From NCBI GenBank assembly GCA_023382535.1, contig JAHDWA010000031.1:1-64000 (forward strand): a DNA stretch of 64,000 nt, written 5' to 3'. The notes beneath the pieces are model-generated. The model made no database searches. It saw nothing but the letters and a program-made list of their open reading frames with translations, and was not told the DNA's origin. Made by a program: the position numbers and the translations under genes. Shown piece after piece: positions 9,333 to 17,843 of this stretch. The stretch is from Anaerolineae bacterium (lineage in GTDB: Bacteria; Chloroflexota; Anaerolineae; 4572-78; J111). Each line of letters starts with the position of its first letter. Within the stretch, counting starts at the first letter, position 1.

Positions 9333-9758
9333 ATGTCAAAATTTAAGATTCTTTGTGTTGAAGACAATCCCGATACGCAGCGAATGTTGAGTTTTCTGCT
9401 AACTCAGGCTGGGTATGAAGTTATCACCGCCGACGATGGACACCAGGGGATTCAAAAAGCTAAAGCCTGGCGTCCGGCGTTGATTTTGATGGATATGATG
9501 ATGCCCCGGATGAGCGGAGTTGAAGCCATCAGACGGCTGCGTAAACTAAAAGTGACCAGAGATATTCCTATTTTAGTGCTTTCAGCCTATCAGGAGCAGG
9601 CGCTCATTGATGAGGCCATTCAAGCCGGGGCTGATGATTACCTGATAAAAACTGTCCTCCCTGACGATTTAACCGACATTATTGACCGGTATCTGGAAGT
9701 GGGTTCGGCTGTTCTATCCAGACGAGCGGTAAGATTACACGACGATGAGGTGGAATAA
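9333..9758 (+). CDS. Single-domain response regulator (receiver only)
   Basis: 141 residues forming one CheY-like receiver domain and a short tail, with no output domain. The acidic pocket is E10/D11 (CVEDN), the phosphoacceptor is D54 (ILMDMMMPRMSG), the switch residue is S84 and the conserved lysine is K106 (YLIKTVLP). It would be phosphorylated by a histidine kinase elsewhere, possibly one of the hybrid kinases, and act through protein contacts. It is a monocistronic unit, with its own promoter upstream and an intrinsic terminator 22 bp after its stop. Confidence 0.92.
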   Translation: MSKFKILCVEDNPDTQRMLSFLLTQAGYEVITADDGHQGIQKAKAWRPALILMDMMMPRMSGVEAIRRLRKLKVTRDIPILVLSAYQEQALIDEAIQAGADDYLIKTVLPDDLTDIIDRYLEVGSAVLSRRAVRLHDDEVE

Positions 9759-9780
9759 AAATCACTTGGCCTGATAATTG

Positions 9781-9814
9781 GACCGCGGAGGTTTTTAGCC
9801 TCTGCGGTCTTTTT
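9781..9814 (+). terminator. Intrinsic terminator after the response regulator
   Basis: An 11-bp stem (GACCGCGGAGG at 9781-9791 against CCTCTGCGGTC at 9799-9809, one mismatch) with loop TTTTTAG, followed by TTTTT. It is a classic rho-independent terminator for the plus-strand gene ending at 9758. Confidence 0.88.
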
Positions 9815-9851
9815 ACTTAATACCAAGAAGATGATTTGAAGATGAAAAGTA

Positions 9852-9873
9852 GACGGTGCTAGGCCGTCGTTTT
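9852..9873. terminator. Small hairpin between convergent genes
   Basis: GACGG (9852-9856) can pair with CCGTC (9863-9867). The plus strand then has GTTTTT and the minus strand a few T residues further on. It may act as a weak bidirectional terminator, mainly for the minus-strand methyltransferase that ends at 9895. Confidence 0.4.
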
Positions 9874-9894
9874 TCCAACGTGTGAGGGCGGGCG

Positions 9895-10656
9895 TCAAGT
9901 CTTCTCGATAACCAAAAAATGAGATAGGCCGAATTGCCTTAAGGGGGTTTGCTCCAGAGCATAAGTGACTTGTCGCAGGACCCGGCCGAGGAAGGGGCGG
10001 CGGGCGACAATATTATCGTAGCCGGGATAGATCTGGGTATGGGATATCACGGCAACGGGCAGGCCAGCTATCAACTTTCGTAAATCGCCGGCCGTGTAAG
10101 CGCGTACATGCGGCGCCAGCCGGGCTCGCAGCGCAGGGGGCAGGTAGTTGATAAGGGGGGTATTGCCAAAATGATATTGACCGCGCCAATAGTGGCCGTG
10201 GGTTTCAAACGGATAGAGCCGGTTAGGGCAAAAGATGATGGCCCGGCCGCCTTTTTTGAGCACGCGTACCATCTCAGCCAGGGCCAGGGCGTCGTCTTGC
10301 ACGTGCTCGATCACTTCGTGGCTGAGCGTCAGGTCGAAATGGTTGGATGGATAGGGCAAATGTTCACCGGCAGCCACGTTGACAAGCGGTGAGTGGGCAT
10401 AGCTGTCCGCAACGCGCTCCGGCTCAATATCCAGCCCAAAGACGTGCGGCGTAAATTGGCGCAGCGCCCGGACGTACAAACCCACGCCGCAGCCGTCTAC
10501 CAGCACCCGGCTCTCCGCCGAAAGCCGCCCCTCAGCCGCCGTCTGAATCATGGCCAGCCGCCGGTCCTGCCCGGCTCGCCAAACGAGGCTGGGCACTCCC
10601 CGCTCGTCAGCTTTATTGAATCTCTGGGCAGAGGTTAGTTCAACTTTTTTAGCCAC
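9895..10656 (-). CDS. Class I SAM-dependent methyltransferase
   Basis: 253 residues with a Methyltransf_11-type fold. Motif I reads LVDGCGVGLYVRAL, the acidic loop FGLDIEPER follows, and the post-II segment FDLTLSHEVIEHV is well preserved, as is MVRVLKKGGRAIIFCP. The acceptor substrate cannot be read from the sequence. It lies 22 bp downstream of the MenG/UbiE-like gene on the same strand, which suggests co-transcription and perhaps a quinone or lipid-related substrate, but that link is inference. The gap to the upstream gene consists of CCCCTGCT-type repeat units. Confidence 0.85.
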   Translation of the reverse strand: MAKKVELTSAQRFNKADERGVPSLVWRAGQDRRLAMIQTAAEGRLSAESRVLVDGCGVGLYVRALRQFTPHVFGLDIEPERVADSYAHSPLVNVAAGEHLPYPSNHFDLTLSHEVIEHVQDDALALAEMVRVLKKGGRAIIFCPNRLYPFETHGHYWRGQYHFGNTPLINYLPPALRARLAPHVRAYTAGDLRKLIAGLPVAVISHTQIYPGYDNIVARRPFLGRVLRQVTYALEQTPLRQFGLSHFLVIEKT

Positions 10657-10680
10657 CCCTGCTCCCCTGCTTCCCCACTC
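10654..10680. repeat. STRR-like run of CCCCTGCT units between two methyltransferase genes
   Basis: Degenerate tandem CCCCTGCT/CCCCTGCTT words fill the gap between the two methyltransferase genes. The same words recur inside the upstream menG/ubiE-like gene at 11114-11155 and beside the apt start near 14985. Confidence 0.65.
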
Positions 10681-11434
10681 ATTTTATCCCCACGTGCAAA
10701 GCTACCGTGTTAAACATGAGCAGCATATAGTGTACCTCCCGCAGACCAACCTTTTCCATTTCAGCTTTTAGCTCATTCGGGCGCAAAAAAACCTCGGCTG
10801 AAGCCGGCAAATAGGTGTAAGCGTCGCGCTGACCGCTAATCAAGCCGCCGACGACCGGCACCAGGCGGTGAAAATAGAAACGGAACAAGCGGCCAAACCA
10901 ATTGTCCGCCGGACGAGGAATTTCCAAAACCAGCACCCGTCCCCCCGGCTTACAGACTCGCCGCTGCTCGGCCAGGGCCAACGAGACGCTGGTGACATTA
11001 CGCAGCAGGAAGCCGCTGGCCACTGCATCGAAAGTATTATCGGGAAATGGCAGATGCAGGGTATCGGCTCCACTCCACCTGAGAGGCGAAGCGGTGCTGG
11101 CAATATCTTTTGGCTCCCCTGCTCCCCTGCCCCTCTGCTGCTCTGCTGCTCTTCGCCCCGCTTCGTGCAGCATCGGCAGGGTAAAATCCGCGCCGACGAC
11201 CTGACCCAGGTCGGGGTGCTGCCGGAGCGCTTCAAAAACGATGTCACCGGTGCCGGTGGCTATATCTAACAGCTTGCCGCCCGGCGGCAGATGGGCTTGT
11301 TGGATTAACAATTTGCGCCAGCGCTTATCCTGCCCGCCGGTCATGATCCGGTTCATGGTATCATAACGGTGGGCGATGCGGGCAAACATGGTCTTAACGT
11401 ATTGATGTTTTTCGGCAGCGGATTTGAAAGTCAT
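10679..11434 (-). CDS. ubiE: Demethylmenaquinone/ubiquinone C-methyltransferase (MenG/UbiE family)
   Basis: 251 residues. The UbiE/COQ5 family signature region at the start (ARIAHRYDTMNRIMTGGQDK) and motif I (LLDIATGTGDIVFEAL) are clear. The later YTYLPASAEVFLRPNELK and the VALHVGIK end also fit. It should C-methylate demethylmenaquinone with SAM at the membrane face, completing respiratory quinone synthesis. It is about 20 residues longer than usual because of an insertion around residue 95 (EQQRGRGAGEPK) encoded exactly by a repeat of CCCCTGCT-type units at 11114-11155. The insertion keeps the frame and sits between the acidic loop and the next conserved strand, so the protein may still fold. 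Menaquinone versus ubiquinone cannot be decided here. Confidence 0.9.
   Translation of the reverse strand: MTFKSAAEKHQYVKTMFARIAHRYDTMNRIMTGGQDKRWRKLLIQQAHLPPGGKLLDIATGTGDIVFEALRQHPDLGQVVGADFTLPMLHEAGRRAAEQQRGRGAGEPKDIASTASPLRWSGADTLHLPFPDNTFDAVASGFLLRNVTSVSLALAEQRRVCKPGGRVLVLEIPRPADNWFGRLFRFYFHRLVPVVGGLISGQRDAYTYLPASAEVFLRPNELKAEMEKVGLREVHYMLLMFNTVALHVGIK
11114..11155. repeat. STRR-like repeat inside the menG/ubiE-like gene
   Basis: Tandem CTCCCCTG, CTCCCCTG, CCCCTCTG, CTGCTCTG and CTGCTCTT units lie entirely within the coding sequence. On the minus strand they encode a low-complexity Gln/Arg/Gly segment that is absent from typical UbiE proteins. Confidence 0.75.
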
Positions 11435-11451
11435 AGAGGCGAATTATTAGT

Positions 11452-11480
11452 GGTCAACAGTTAATTGTCAATTGTCAAAC
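11452..11480. repeat. STRR-like run of AATTGTC units
   Basis: Short tandem words GTCAACAGTT, AATTGTC, AATTGTC. They are related to the ATTGACC words at 17905-17944 and lie between the 11434 start and the terminator of the next minus-strand gene. Confidence 0.55.
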
Positions 11481-11495
11481 GGTGATTTAGGTAAC

Positions 11496-11523
11496 AAAAA
11501 AGCTCCCGTGGGGCGGGAGCTTT
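11496..11523 (-). terminator. Intrinsic terminator after the small membrane protein
   Basis: Perfect 10-bp stem AAAGCTCCCG/CGGGAGCTTT with loop TGGGG. On the minus strand the stem is followed by a run of T (AAAAAA on plus). It terminates the gene that ends at 11552. Confidence 0.88.
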
Positions 11524-11551
11524 GGGGATAAACAAAACAGGAGTGATCGGC

Positions 11552-12121
11552 TTAGCTGCTCAGTTTGGGATAGATCATTCCGCCGATAGAGCTAAAGAGG
11601 CCGGAAACCAGTGACCCAATCACGCCATATACCAGCAGCGCCCCAGAGACGCGCCCGGCCAGGGCAATAACTTCGGGGGTGAGACCATAATTAACCAGTC
11701 CGGTTAGCTGGTCGGGGGTAAACTGATTGACTACATTTTGGCCGAAATTTCCCATGATGGCTCCAAAGGCGGCCATACCCATTGCCACAATGCCGCCGAT
11801 GACACCGGCCCAGAAACCGGCCATCCAACCCACTTTCCCGCCCTGGTGGCTATTTTGCACATTGTCGCCAGCAAAAATACCGGCCAGCAGGCCGGTGGTC
11901 AACCAGACCACCAGAAAACCGGGTATGACCAAACAGGCCAGAAACTCAAAGGGCACCAGACTGATCAACATTAAGAGAAAAATACCAAACCCGCCAACCA
12001 AGCCTGCTTTTAAGCTGGAAGTAACCGTTGAACCGGCAGGCTGAGTTCTCCGGGCGAGACGCTGGCGGCGCGGAGATGAAGCAAATTCTCCCTGGCGTCG
12101 TCGTTGTGTTGTTGCGGTCAT
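11552..12121 (-). CDS. Small polytopic membrane protein, function unknown
   Basis: 189 residues when started at 12121 (MTATTQRRRQ). This start has a strong GGAGG site 9 bases upstream. A longer frame reaches 12220, but it would begin inside the -35 box of the promoter at 12191-12220, so it cannot be the true start. A basic, Arg/Gln-rich N-terminus of about 35 residues precedes four or five hydrophobic segments rich in Gly (GLVGGFGIFLLMLISL, GFWAGVIGGIVAMG, GVIGSLVSGLFSS). I do not recognise a named family; Gly-rich helices of this kind occur in DUF5518-like and YMGG-like membrane proteins. It is monocistronic, with its own promoter and terminator. Confidence 0.7.
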   Translation of the reverse strand: MTATTQRRRQGEFASSPRRQRLARRTQPAGSTVTSSLKAGLVGGFGIFLLMLISLVPFEFLACLVIPGFLVVWLTTGLLAGIFAGDNVQNSHQGGKVGWMAGFWAGVIGGIVAMGMAAFGAIMGNFGQNVVNQFTPDQLTGLVNYGLTPEVIALAGRVSGALLVYGVIGSLVSGLFSSIGGMIYPKLSS

Positions 12122-12190
12122 CTTAACCTTCCTCCAATTGTTTATTGCCAACCGTTCCCAGGTAGACAACAATTTACTATCTAGTTGCCG

Positions 12191-12220
12191 ATTATAGCAT
12201 GATGGCTTACGGCTTGGCAA
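12191..12220 (-). promoter_or_regulatory. Sigma70-type promoter of the small membrane protein
   Basis: Minus strand: TTGCCA, an 18-bp spacer, TATAAT, with TGC just upstream of the -10. The start would be near 12184, giving a leader of about 63 nt before the ATG at 12121. A 6-bp palindrome (GTAGGC, loop GATTTA, GCCTAC; 12227-12244) abuts the -35 box and could be an operator. Confidence 0.7.
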
Positions 12221-12281
12221 CTGTAAGTAGGCGATTTAGCCTACGCAATCCCTACGCTAATTTGTTCTAGAAGAGTAAATT

Positions 12282-12350
12282 TAGTAGTCGGTAATCAGTA
12301 GCCAGACATCACTCTTTTCTGATTACTCACTACTGGCTACTGATTACGGG
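12282..12350. repeat. Composite STRR-like inverted repeat (GTAATCAGTAGCC words)
   Basis: A perfect 15-base inverted pair, GTAATCAGTAGCCAG at 12291-12305 and its complement at 12333-12347, is surrounded by degenerate copies of the same words (AGTAGTC, GATTACTCACTACTGG). It sits between the divergent small membrane protein and glgB. The rest of the 318-bp gap holds the two promoters. Confidence 0.75.
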
Positions 12351-12377
12351 TTATTGTTTGCCCACCTGCTTCTCAAA

Positions 12378-12406
12378 TTGCCCCCCCGCAGTGATTGTGT
12401 TAATAT
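12378..12406 (+). promoter_or_regulatory. Probable promoter of glgB
   Basis: TTGCCC at 12378-12383, a 17-bp spacer, TAATAT at 12401-12406, preceded by TGT (extended -10). It gives a leader of roughly 28 nt to the ATG at 12441. Confidence 0.5.
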
Positions 12407-12440
12407 GCCCTTATCCAAAACTAGAAAGAGCGAATAAAGC

Positions 12441-14384
12441 ATGACCAAGCGAAAAACAGGTTCCGCAAAAGAAGTGCCGCCTGCTGACTCTGCCCCGTTT
12501 TTGACCGATTTTGACCTTTATCTAATTGGGCAGGGTACTCACGAACGCGCCTATGAAAAAATGGGGGCGCATCTGACCGAACAGAACGGCGAAAAAGGTG
12601 TCCATTTTGCCGTTTGGGCGCCCAACGCCCGGCAAGTTTATCTGATGGGGGATTTTAACGGCTGGCATGGCGAAAGCCACCCCATGCATTCCAGCAACAG
12701 CGGGATTTGGACTCTGTTTGTACCGGGGCTGGAAGAGTATGCCGTTTATAAATATCGGGTGATCAGCCAGCGCGGCGAGAGTTTTGACAAAGCTGACCCG
12801 TATGGCTTTGCTATGGAGCAGCGTCCCAAAACCGGTTCGGTTGTGACCAATGTAGACCGCTACCAGTGGGGTGACGGCGACTGGATCAGCCATCGCCAGG
12901 AACGACAAAACTTTGACCAGCCCATGTCTATTTACGAGGTCCACCTGGGGTCGTGGCGCAAGGTAGCCGATGAGCAGTGGGGCACACGCTACCTGAGTTA
13001 TCGCGAGTTAGCCACGGAGTTAATTCCCTACGTCGCAGAGCTGGGCTACACCCACATCGAATTACTGCCCATCGCCGAGCATCCCCTGGATGCCTCGTGG
13101 GGTTACCAGGTGTTGGGTTTCTATGCGCCGACCAGCCGCTTTGGGACCCCCGAAGATTTAATGTATTTCATTGACCAGTGCCACCAGCACAATATCGGCG
13201 TTATCCTGGATTGGGTGCCGGCTCACTTTCCCAAGGACGGCTCCGGCCTCAACTACTTTGACGGGACACATCTCTACTCCCATGCCGACCCGCGCCAGGG
13301 TGAGCACCAGGATTGGGGAACATTAATTTTTAATTACGGCCGCAACGAAGTCCGAGTTTTTCTCATCTCCAATGCCGTATTTTGGCTGGAAAAGTACCAC
13401 TTCGATGGGCTGCGCGTGGACGCCGTCGCCTCTATGTTATACCTGGATTACTCCCGCCAGGAGGGCGAGTGGCTGCCCAACGAGTACGGGGGCCGCGAAA
13501 ACCTGGCTGCGGTCAGCTTTTTACGCAAGACCAACGAGGTGGTCCACGGCCTCTTCCCCGGCGTGCTCACCGTCGCGGAGGAGTCGACCGCCTGGCCCAT
13601 GGTTTCCCGGCCGACCTACATGGGTGGTCTGGGTTTTAGTCTCAAGTGGAATATGGGCTGGATGCACGATACCTTGAAGTACATGAGTAAGGAACCTGTT
13701 TACCGTAAATATCATCACAACGATATGACCTTCAGCTTGCTGTATGCCTTTACCGAGAACTTTGTCCTGCCCCTCTCGCATGATGAGGTGGTGCATGGCA
13801 AGGGATCGCTGCTCAATAAGATGTCGGGCGACGAATGGCAGAAGTTTGCCAATTTGCGGGCTTATTATGGTTTTATGTGGGGACACCCGGGCAAGAAACT
13901 GCTCTTTATGGGCGGGGAATTTGGCCAGTGGCAGGAGTGGAATTTTAACACCAGCCTGGAGTGGACGGCCTTAGATGCGCCCATGCATCAGGGCTTGCAT
14001 CGTTTTGTTAAAGACTTGAACCATCTTTACCAACAGGAGGCAGCCCTTTATGAAATTGACTTTGAGTGGATGGGCTTCACCTGGATTGACGCCAATGACA
14101 GCGATAACAGTGTCTTTTCGTTCATCCGTAATGCCAAGTCCACGGATGAATTTGTAGTGGTCTTGAGCAATCTTACCCCGGTGCCGCGCCAGAACTACCG
14201 GGTTGGTGTGCCCAAACAGGGCTACTATCAAGAAATTCTCAACAGCGACTCGGCCCATTACGGAGGCAGTAACATGGGGAACGGCGGCGGCAGAACGACT
14301 GAAGAGGTACCGTGGCACGGACATGGGCAGTCGTTGTCGTTAACCCTACCGCCTATGGCGACAATTATGCTTAAATTAGCCTGA
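12441..14384 (+). CDS. glgB: 1,4-alpha-glucan (glycogen) branching enzyme
   Basis: 647 residues. The N-terminal CBM48/E-set domain (about 45-150) includes [21 protein letters not shown]. The GH13 catalytic barrel follows, with [12 protein letters not shown], the nucleophile D327 in [15 protein letters not shown], the acid/base pair E380/E381 in VAEESTAWP, and the transition-state motif [14 protein letters not shown]. The C-terminal beta domain closes the protein. It transfers alpha-1,4 segments to alpha-1,6 positions, creating branches in glycogen. It is monocistronic; glycogen synthase lies about 12 kb away on the other strand. The start is supported by the upstream promoter and by AAAGAGCG before the ATG. 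Confidence 0.96.
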   Translation: MTKRKTGSAKEVPPADSAPFLTDFDLYLIGQGTHERAYEKMGAHLTEQNGEKGVHFAVWAPNARQVYLMGDFNGWHGESHPMHSSNSGIWTLFVPGLEEYAVYKYRVISQRGESFDKADPYGFAMEQRPKTGSVVTNVDRYQWGDGDWISHRQERQNFDQPMSIYEVHLGSWRKVADEQWGTRYLSYRELATELIPYVAELGYTHIELLPIAEHPLDASWGYQVLGFYAPTSRFGTPEDLMYFIDQCHQHNIGVILDWVPAHFPKDGSGLNYFDGTHLYSHADPRQGEHQDWGTLIFNYGRNEVRVFLISNAVFWLEKYHFDGLRVDAVASMLYLDYSRQEGEWLPNEYGGRENLAAVSFLRKTNEVVHGLFPGVLTVAEESTAWPMVSRPTYMGGLGFSLKWNMGWMHDTLKYMSKEPVYRKYHHNDMTFSLLYAFTENFVLPLSHDEVVHGKGSLLNKMSGDEWQKFANLRAYYGFMWGHPGKKLLFMGGEFGQWQEWNFNTSLEWTALDAPMHQGLHRFVKDLNHLYQQEAALYEIDFEWMGFTWIDANDSDNSVFSFIRNAKSTDEFVVVLSNLTPVPRQNYRVGVPKQGYYQEILNSDSAHYGGSNMGNGGGRTTEEVPWHGHGQSLSLTLPPMATIMLKLA

Positions 14385-14404
14385 TAATCGTGACTCCATC
14401 CTAA

Positions 14405-14427
14405 CCTTCCCCCTCTCAGGGAGAAGG
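14405..14427. terminator. Hairpin between convergent glgB and apt
   Basis: CCTTCCCCCT (14405-14414) pairs with AGGGAGAAGG (14418-14427) in 9 of 10 positions around a 3-base loop. There is no clean T-run on either side, so termination efficiency is uncertain. Its position between two convergent stops makes a bidirectional end point likely. Confidence 0.5.
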
Positions 14428-14440
14428 AGGGCAGGGGCGT

Positions 14441-14959
14441 TTATTGGTCGTATTGGAGCAAAGAGAAAACTTCGTAACCTTTTAAAATTTCACGGCCCTT
14501 CAAAAAAGTTAACTCGATGGCAAAGGCCAGACCGACCACTTCTCCGCCCAGTTTTTCCACCAAGTTACATGTAGCCTTGGCCGTGCCGCCCGTGGCCAGC
14601 AGGTCGTCTACCACTAAAACTTTTTGGCCCTTTGCAATAGCATCTTCGTGGATTTCCAGGGTGTTGACTCCGTATTCCAGGGCATAACTTTCGGAGAGAG
14701 TTGCCGCGGGGAGTTTACCCGGCTTCCGCACCGGCACAAAGCCGACCCCCAAGTTATAAGCTAAGGGAATACCGAAGATAAAACCCCTGGACTCAATCCC
14801 AACTACCACATCCACCCCGGCGGATTGATACTGCGCGGTCAAACGCTCTATGCTCTCTTTAAGAGCAGCCGGATCTTTTAGCAATGTCGTAATGTCGTAA
14901 AATAAGATGCCCGCGATGGGAAAATCCGGTACGCTTCGAATGGTCGCCGCTAAATCCAT
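14441..14959 (-). CDS. apt: Adenine phosphoribosyltransferase
   Basis: 172 residues, the standard Apt length. The adenine/flag region [19 protein letters not shown] and the PRPP-binding motif [16 protein letters not shown] are both intact, and the N-terminal [20 protein letters not shown] is typical. It salvages adenine to AMP using PRPP in the cytoplasm. It is transcribed alone on the minus strand, convergent with glgB and divergent from the solute-binding lipoprotein. The start at 14959 has GGGGAG upstream. Confidence 0.96.
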   Translation of the reverse strand: MDLAATIRSVPDFPIAGILFYDITTLLKDPAALKESIERLTAQYQSAGVDVVVGIESRGFIFGIPLAYNLGVGFVPVRKPGKLPAATLSESYALEYGVNTLEIHEDAIAKGQKVLVVDDLLATGGTAKATCNLVEKLGGEVVGLAFAIELTFLKGREILKGYEVFSLLQYDQ

Positions 14960-15038
14960 TGAATTACTCCCCTGCTACTAAAATTTAAGCTGCAGGTCCA
15001 TTCTAGCAGAACCCCGTAGAATCGGCAAAGCTCTTTTG

Positions 15039-15047
15039 TGGTATAAT
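15039..15047 (+). promoter_or_regulatory. Extended -10 promoter of the solute-binding lipoprotein gene
   Basis: TATAAT at 15042-15047 is preceded by TGG, an extended -10; no good -35 is visible. Transcription would start near 15054, compatible with the ATG at 15089 and leaving little leader for the TTG at 15062. Confidence 0.55.
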
Positions 15048-15088
15048 ACGATGGCAGTTTATTGAAAACGTTCAAAGTGGGATTTAAG

Positions 15089-16456
15089 ATGAATTTATTG
15101 CATCATTACTTTGTCCGCTGGTTGGGCTGGTTTATTCCCCTGACTGCCGGTCTTACTTTAATTATCGCCCCTGGCTGTCAAATGGCTAGCCCTGCCGGCC
15201 AGGTGAGTCAAACTCAAGCACCAGTTCAACCAACCGCCACGCTTCAGCGCACCAATACCCCTCCCGTAGAATCAGCACCCACAATCACCACTACGGCAAT
15301 CCCGGAAAGCGAAACTTTGATCCTCACTTTTTGGACCACTGAAGCTGTTTCGCCTAAAGCTGAGGGCGAATCAGGCAACTTTATGACTAACAGCCTGAAA
15401 ACGTTTGAGACCAATAATCCAAATATTCAAGTTGAACTCCTGCTGAAAAAACCGAGTGGTAAGGGTGGCGTCCTGGATTTTCTAAGAACAGCCAGACAGG
15501 TGGCCCCTTCTATTTTGCCGGATATAGCGATTATGAATGCTACGGACCTCAATCAAGCCGATGCGGCTGGTTTGCTGCAAACGCTTGATAACCGGCTGGA
15601 CCGGTCCATTGTCCAGGATTTACTTCCCGCCGCCCGCAAAATGGGCACGGTTGACCAGCGGCTGGTGGGTGTTCCTTTGAGCCTGGAAATGGAACATATG
15701 GTTTACAACACCAAAGTTTTTACGGCGGCGCCCATGCTCTGGAGTACTGTTTTGAGCAGTAATACCCGCTACCTTTTTCCGGCTAAAGGGATCAACGGCT
15801 TGGTCAATGACACCACTCTATCTCAGTACTTTTCGGCGGGCGGCGCTTTTCACACCGATCAGGAAACGCTTAAAATTGATGATCGGGTTTTGCGAAACGT
15901 GCTGACCTTTTACCAGCAGGCGCTTGAGAACAATGTGATTGACGCAACCCTCTTAGAAGCGGCCACAACCGAAGAACTCTGGCCAACCTATCTGGACGGC
16001 AAAGCAGGGCTGACCCAGATCGGTGTCCGCCAATACCTGACTGATCGAGACTCGTTCAACAATTCAACCTTTGCCGCCATCCCCGTCCAAACGGAGAAGG
16101 ATACTCCGGTCGCGATTACCCACGGCTGGACCCTGGTTTTGATTACTGATGATATTAATCGGCAGCGAGCAGCTTTGCGTTTGATCGAGTGGTTTTTATC
16201 AACCAGCAACAATGCCACCTGGAACAACCTGAACAAATCTATCCCTTCCAGGGACAGCGCCTTTCAGCAGTTGGCCGGCGACGATCCCTATTGGGCTTTT
16301 TTGACCGAGCAACTAAATTCAGCCCAACCGCAGCCCGGTTTCTCCGGTTACGATCAACTGGGCCGGATTCTTCAGCAAGCTGTCGAGCAGGTAATTCGGG
16401 GCGAGGCTACCCCTGATGAAGCCACCGCCACCGCTGTGGATGCTTTAACGCCATGA
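15089..16456 (+). CDS. Extracellular solute-binding lipoprotein (SBP_bac_1-like)
   Basis: 455 residues from the ATG at 15089; a TTG nine codons upstream is less likely. The signal peptide ends in a lipobox IAPGC, followed by a Thr/Pro/Gln spacer. The mature part begins LILTFWTT and has LPDIAIMNATDLNQA and LVGVPLSLEMEHMVYNTKVF, characteristic of family 1 carbohydrate-type binding proteins (MalE/UgpB-like). It should be anchored outside the membrane and capture a sugar or polyol. No permease or ATPase gene is nearby, so it is either shared with a distant transporter or works as a sensor. Its stop overlaps the glycerate kinase start by 4 bp (ATGA), which implies translational coupling. Confidence 0.85.
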   Translation: MNLLHHYFVRWLGWFIPLTAGLTLIIAPGCQMASPAGQVSQTQAPVQPTATLQRTNTPPVESAPTITTTAIPESETLILTFWTTEAVSPKAEGESGNFMTNSLKTFETNNPNIQVELLLKKPSGKGGVLDFLRTARQVAPSILPDIAIMNATDLNQADAAGLLQTLDNRLDRSIVQDLLPAARKMGTVDQRLVGVPLSLEMEHMVYNTKVFTAAPMLWSTVLSSNTRYLFPAKGINGLVNDTTLSQYFSAGGAFHTDQETLKIDDRVLRNVLTFYQQALENNVIDATLLEAATTEELWPTYLDGKAGLTQIGVRQYLTDRDSFNNSTFAAIPVQTEKDTPVAITHGWTLVLITDDINRQRAALRLIEWFLSTSNNATWNNLNKSIPSRDSAFQQLAGDDPYWAFLTEQLNSAQPQPGFSGYDQLGRILQQAVEQVIRGEATPDEATATAVDALTP

Positions 16457-17841
16457 ATACGCCCGTACCTGCTCTCTCTGGTGGCCTCCGCCAGGTTGCT
16501 TGGCAAATGATCCGCGCCGCGCTGGAAGCAGTAGACCCGGCGGCTGCTGTCAAAAATTACTTTGGCAGCCGGCCTGATCTCGTCAGCCAGATCAGGGCAA
16601 CTTCGGGCCGGCTCATCGTGGTCGGGGCCGGCAAAGCCGGCGCGCCGATGGCTGAAGCGATCGAGGAAATTTTTGGCGACAAAATTACAGCCGGTCACGT
16701 CATTGTCAAGTATGGCTATGTTTCCGAACAATCGAAAATACCCAAAGGGTACGATGTCGAAAATCGCGCCAGGGGCGCGCAAGCAAAATCGAAAATCCCC
16801 CTTGTTGAGGCGGGACATCCCATTCCAGACGAGGCCGGTTTGCGGGCAGCCCAAGAAATAGTGAGCCTGCTCCGGGAAACCGGTCCGGACGATACCATCA
16901 TTTGCCTGATTTCAGGCGGTGGGTCTGCTCTGCTGACCCTCCCGGCCGAGCCGCTGGCTTTGAGCGATCTGCAAGCCGCCACCACGGTTCTCCTGGCAGC
17001 AGGAGCGACCATCAACCAGGTCAATACGCTCCGCAAGCACCTGTCCGCAGTCAAGGGGGGGCGTCTGGCGCAAGTGGCTGCTCCGGCCAACGTTTACGCT
17101 CTGATCCTGTCTGATGTAGTCGGTGACCCGTTGGAAGTTATTGCCTCCGGGCCGACCGTACCCGACCCCACCACCTTTGCCGACGCCTGGGCCATTGTGG
17201 AACAATTTCAGCTTCAACATACTATGCCCGCGGCAGTCATTCGGCGGCTTCGAGCGGGTCTTGCCGCTGAAATATCTGACACTCCCAAACCGGGTGACTT
17301 GATTTTCGAACGGGTTCACAATGTTATCATTGGCAGTAATCGGTTGGCAGCACAGGCGGCGGTCAAAGCGGCCCAGCAGGCTGGATTTGAGGCCCGATTA
17401 TTAACCACTTTTTTAGAAGGTGAAGCGCGAGAGGTCGGCAAAGTGATCGCCGCCCTGGCCAAAGGGCTGGCCCGCGACGAAGGCCCTGTTCCACGTCCGG
17501 CTTGCCTGGTCCTGGGTGGCGAAACGACAGTCACTCTCCGGGGGAACGGTCGCGGGGGACGTAATCAAGAAATGGCCTTAGCCGCAGCTCTGGCTCTGGC
17601 CGGTTGGTCCAACCTCTCAGTCACCTGTCTCGGCACCGATGGCAGTGATGGTCCGACCGATGCTGCCGGCGCTTTTGCCGACGGCCAAACCGTTGGGCGA
17701 GCACAAGCTATAGGTTTAGCGCCCGTAGAGTACTTGCAGCGCAACGATGCGTATAATTTCTTTGCCGCCCTGAATGATCTGATTCTAACCGGGCCAACCA
17801 ACACCAATGTCAACGATCTGACGTTTATTTTGGCCGGGTGA
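16453..17841 (+). CDS. Glycerate 2-kinase (GckA/TtuD-type, MOFRL family)
   Basis: 462 residues. The N-terminal DUF4147 domain shows LIVVGAGKAGAPMAEAI, VEAGHPIPDEAGLRAAQEI and CLISGGGSALLTLPAEP. The C-terminal MOFRL domain shows LVLGGETTVTLRGNGRGGRNQEMALA and LGTDGSDGPTDAAGAF. The family phosphorylates D-glycerate to 2-phosphoglycerate with ATP. Between the first glycine loop and the PIPDE segment sits an extra stretch of about 25 residues around 95-115, encoded by a repeat of CGAAAAT-type units. The frame is kept, so the enzyme may remain active. It is coupled to the upstream lipoprotein by a 4-bp overlap and precedes a sugar-glycerate-synthase-like gene. Confidence 0.92.
   Translation: MNTPVPALSGGLRQVAWQMIRAALEAVDPAAAVKNYFGSRPDLVSQIRATSGRLIVVGAGKAGAPMAEAIEEIFGDKITAGHVIVKYGYVSEQSKIPKGYDVENRARGAQAKSKIPLVEAGHPIPDEAGLRAAQEIVSLLRETGPDDTIICLISGGGSALLTLPAEPLALSDLQAATTVLLAAGATINQVNTLRKHLSAVKGGRLAQVAAPANVYALILSDVVGDPLEVIASGPTVPDPTTFADAWAIVEQFQLQHTMPAAVIRRLRAGLAAEISDTPKPGDLIFERVHNVIIGSNRLAAQAAVKAAQQAGFEARLLTTFLEGEAREVGKVIAALAKGLARDEGPVPRPACLVLGGETTVTLRGNGRGGRNQEMALAAALALAGWSNLSVTCLGTDGSDGPTDAAGAFADGQTVGRAQAIGLAPVEYLQRNDAYNFFAALNDLILTGPTNTNVNDLTFILAG
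16727..16798. repeat. STRR-like repeat inside the glycerate kinase gene
   Basis: Three copies of ATCGAAAAT/GTCGAAAAT words are interleaved with short palindromes (CCCAAAGGGT, GCGCCAGGGGCGCGC). They encode a Lys/Arg-rich insertion (SKIPKGYDVENRARG) not expected in MOFRL glycerate kinases. The same CGAAAAT word occurs at 32566-32641 and, in variant form, at 40434-40463. Confidence 0.7.
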
Positions 17842-17843
17842 AG

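Noticed and set aside
11435..11551. Possible small RNA gene in the gap with the strong hairpin
   Set aside because: The hairpin with a T-run on the minus strand is fully explained as the terminator of the small membrane protein gene.
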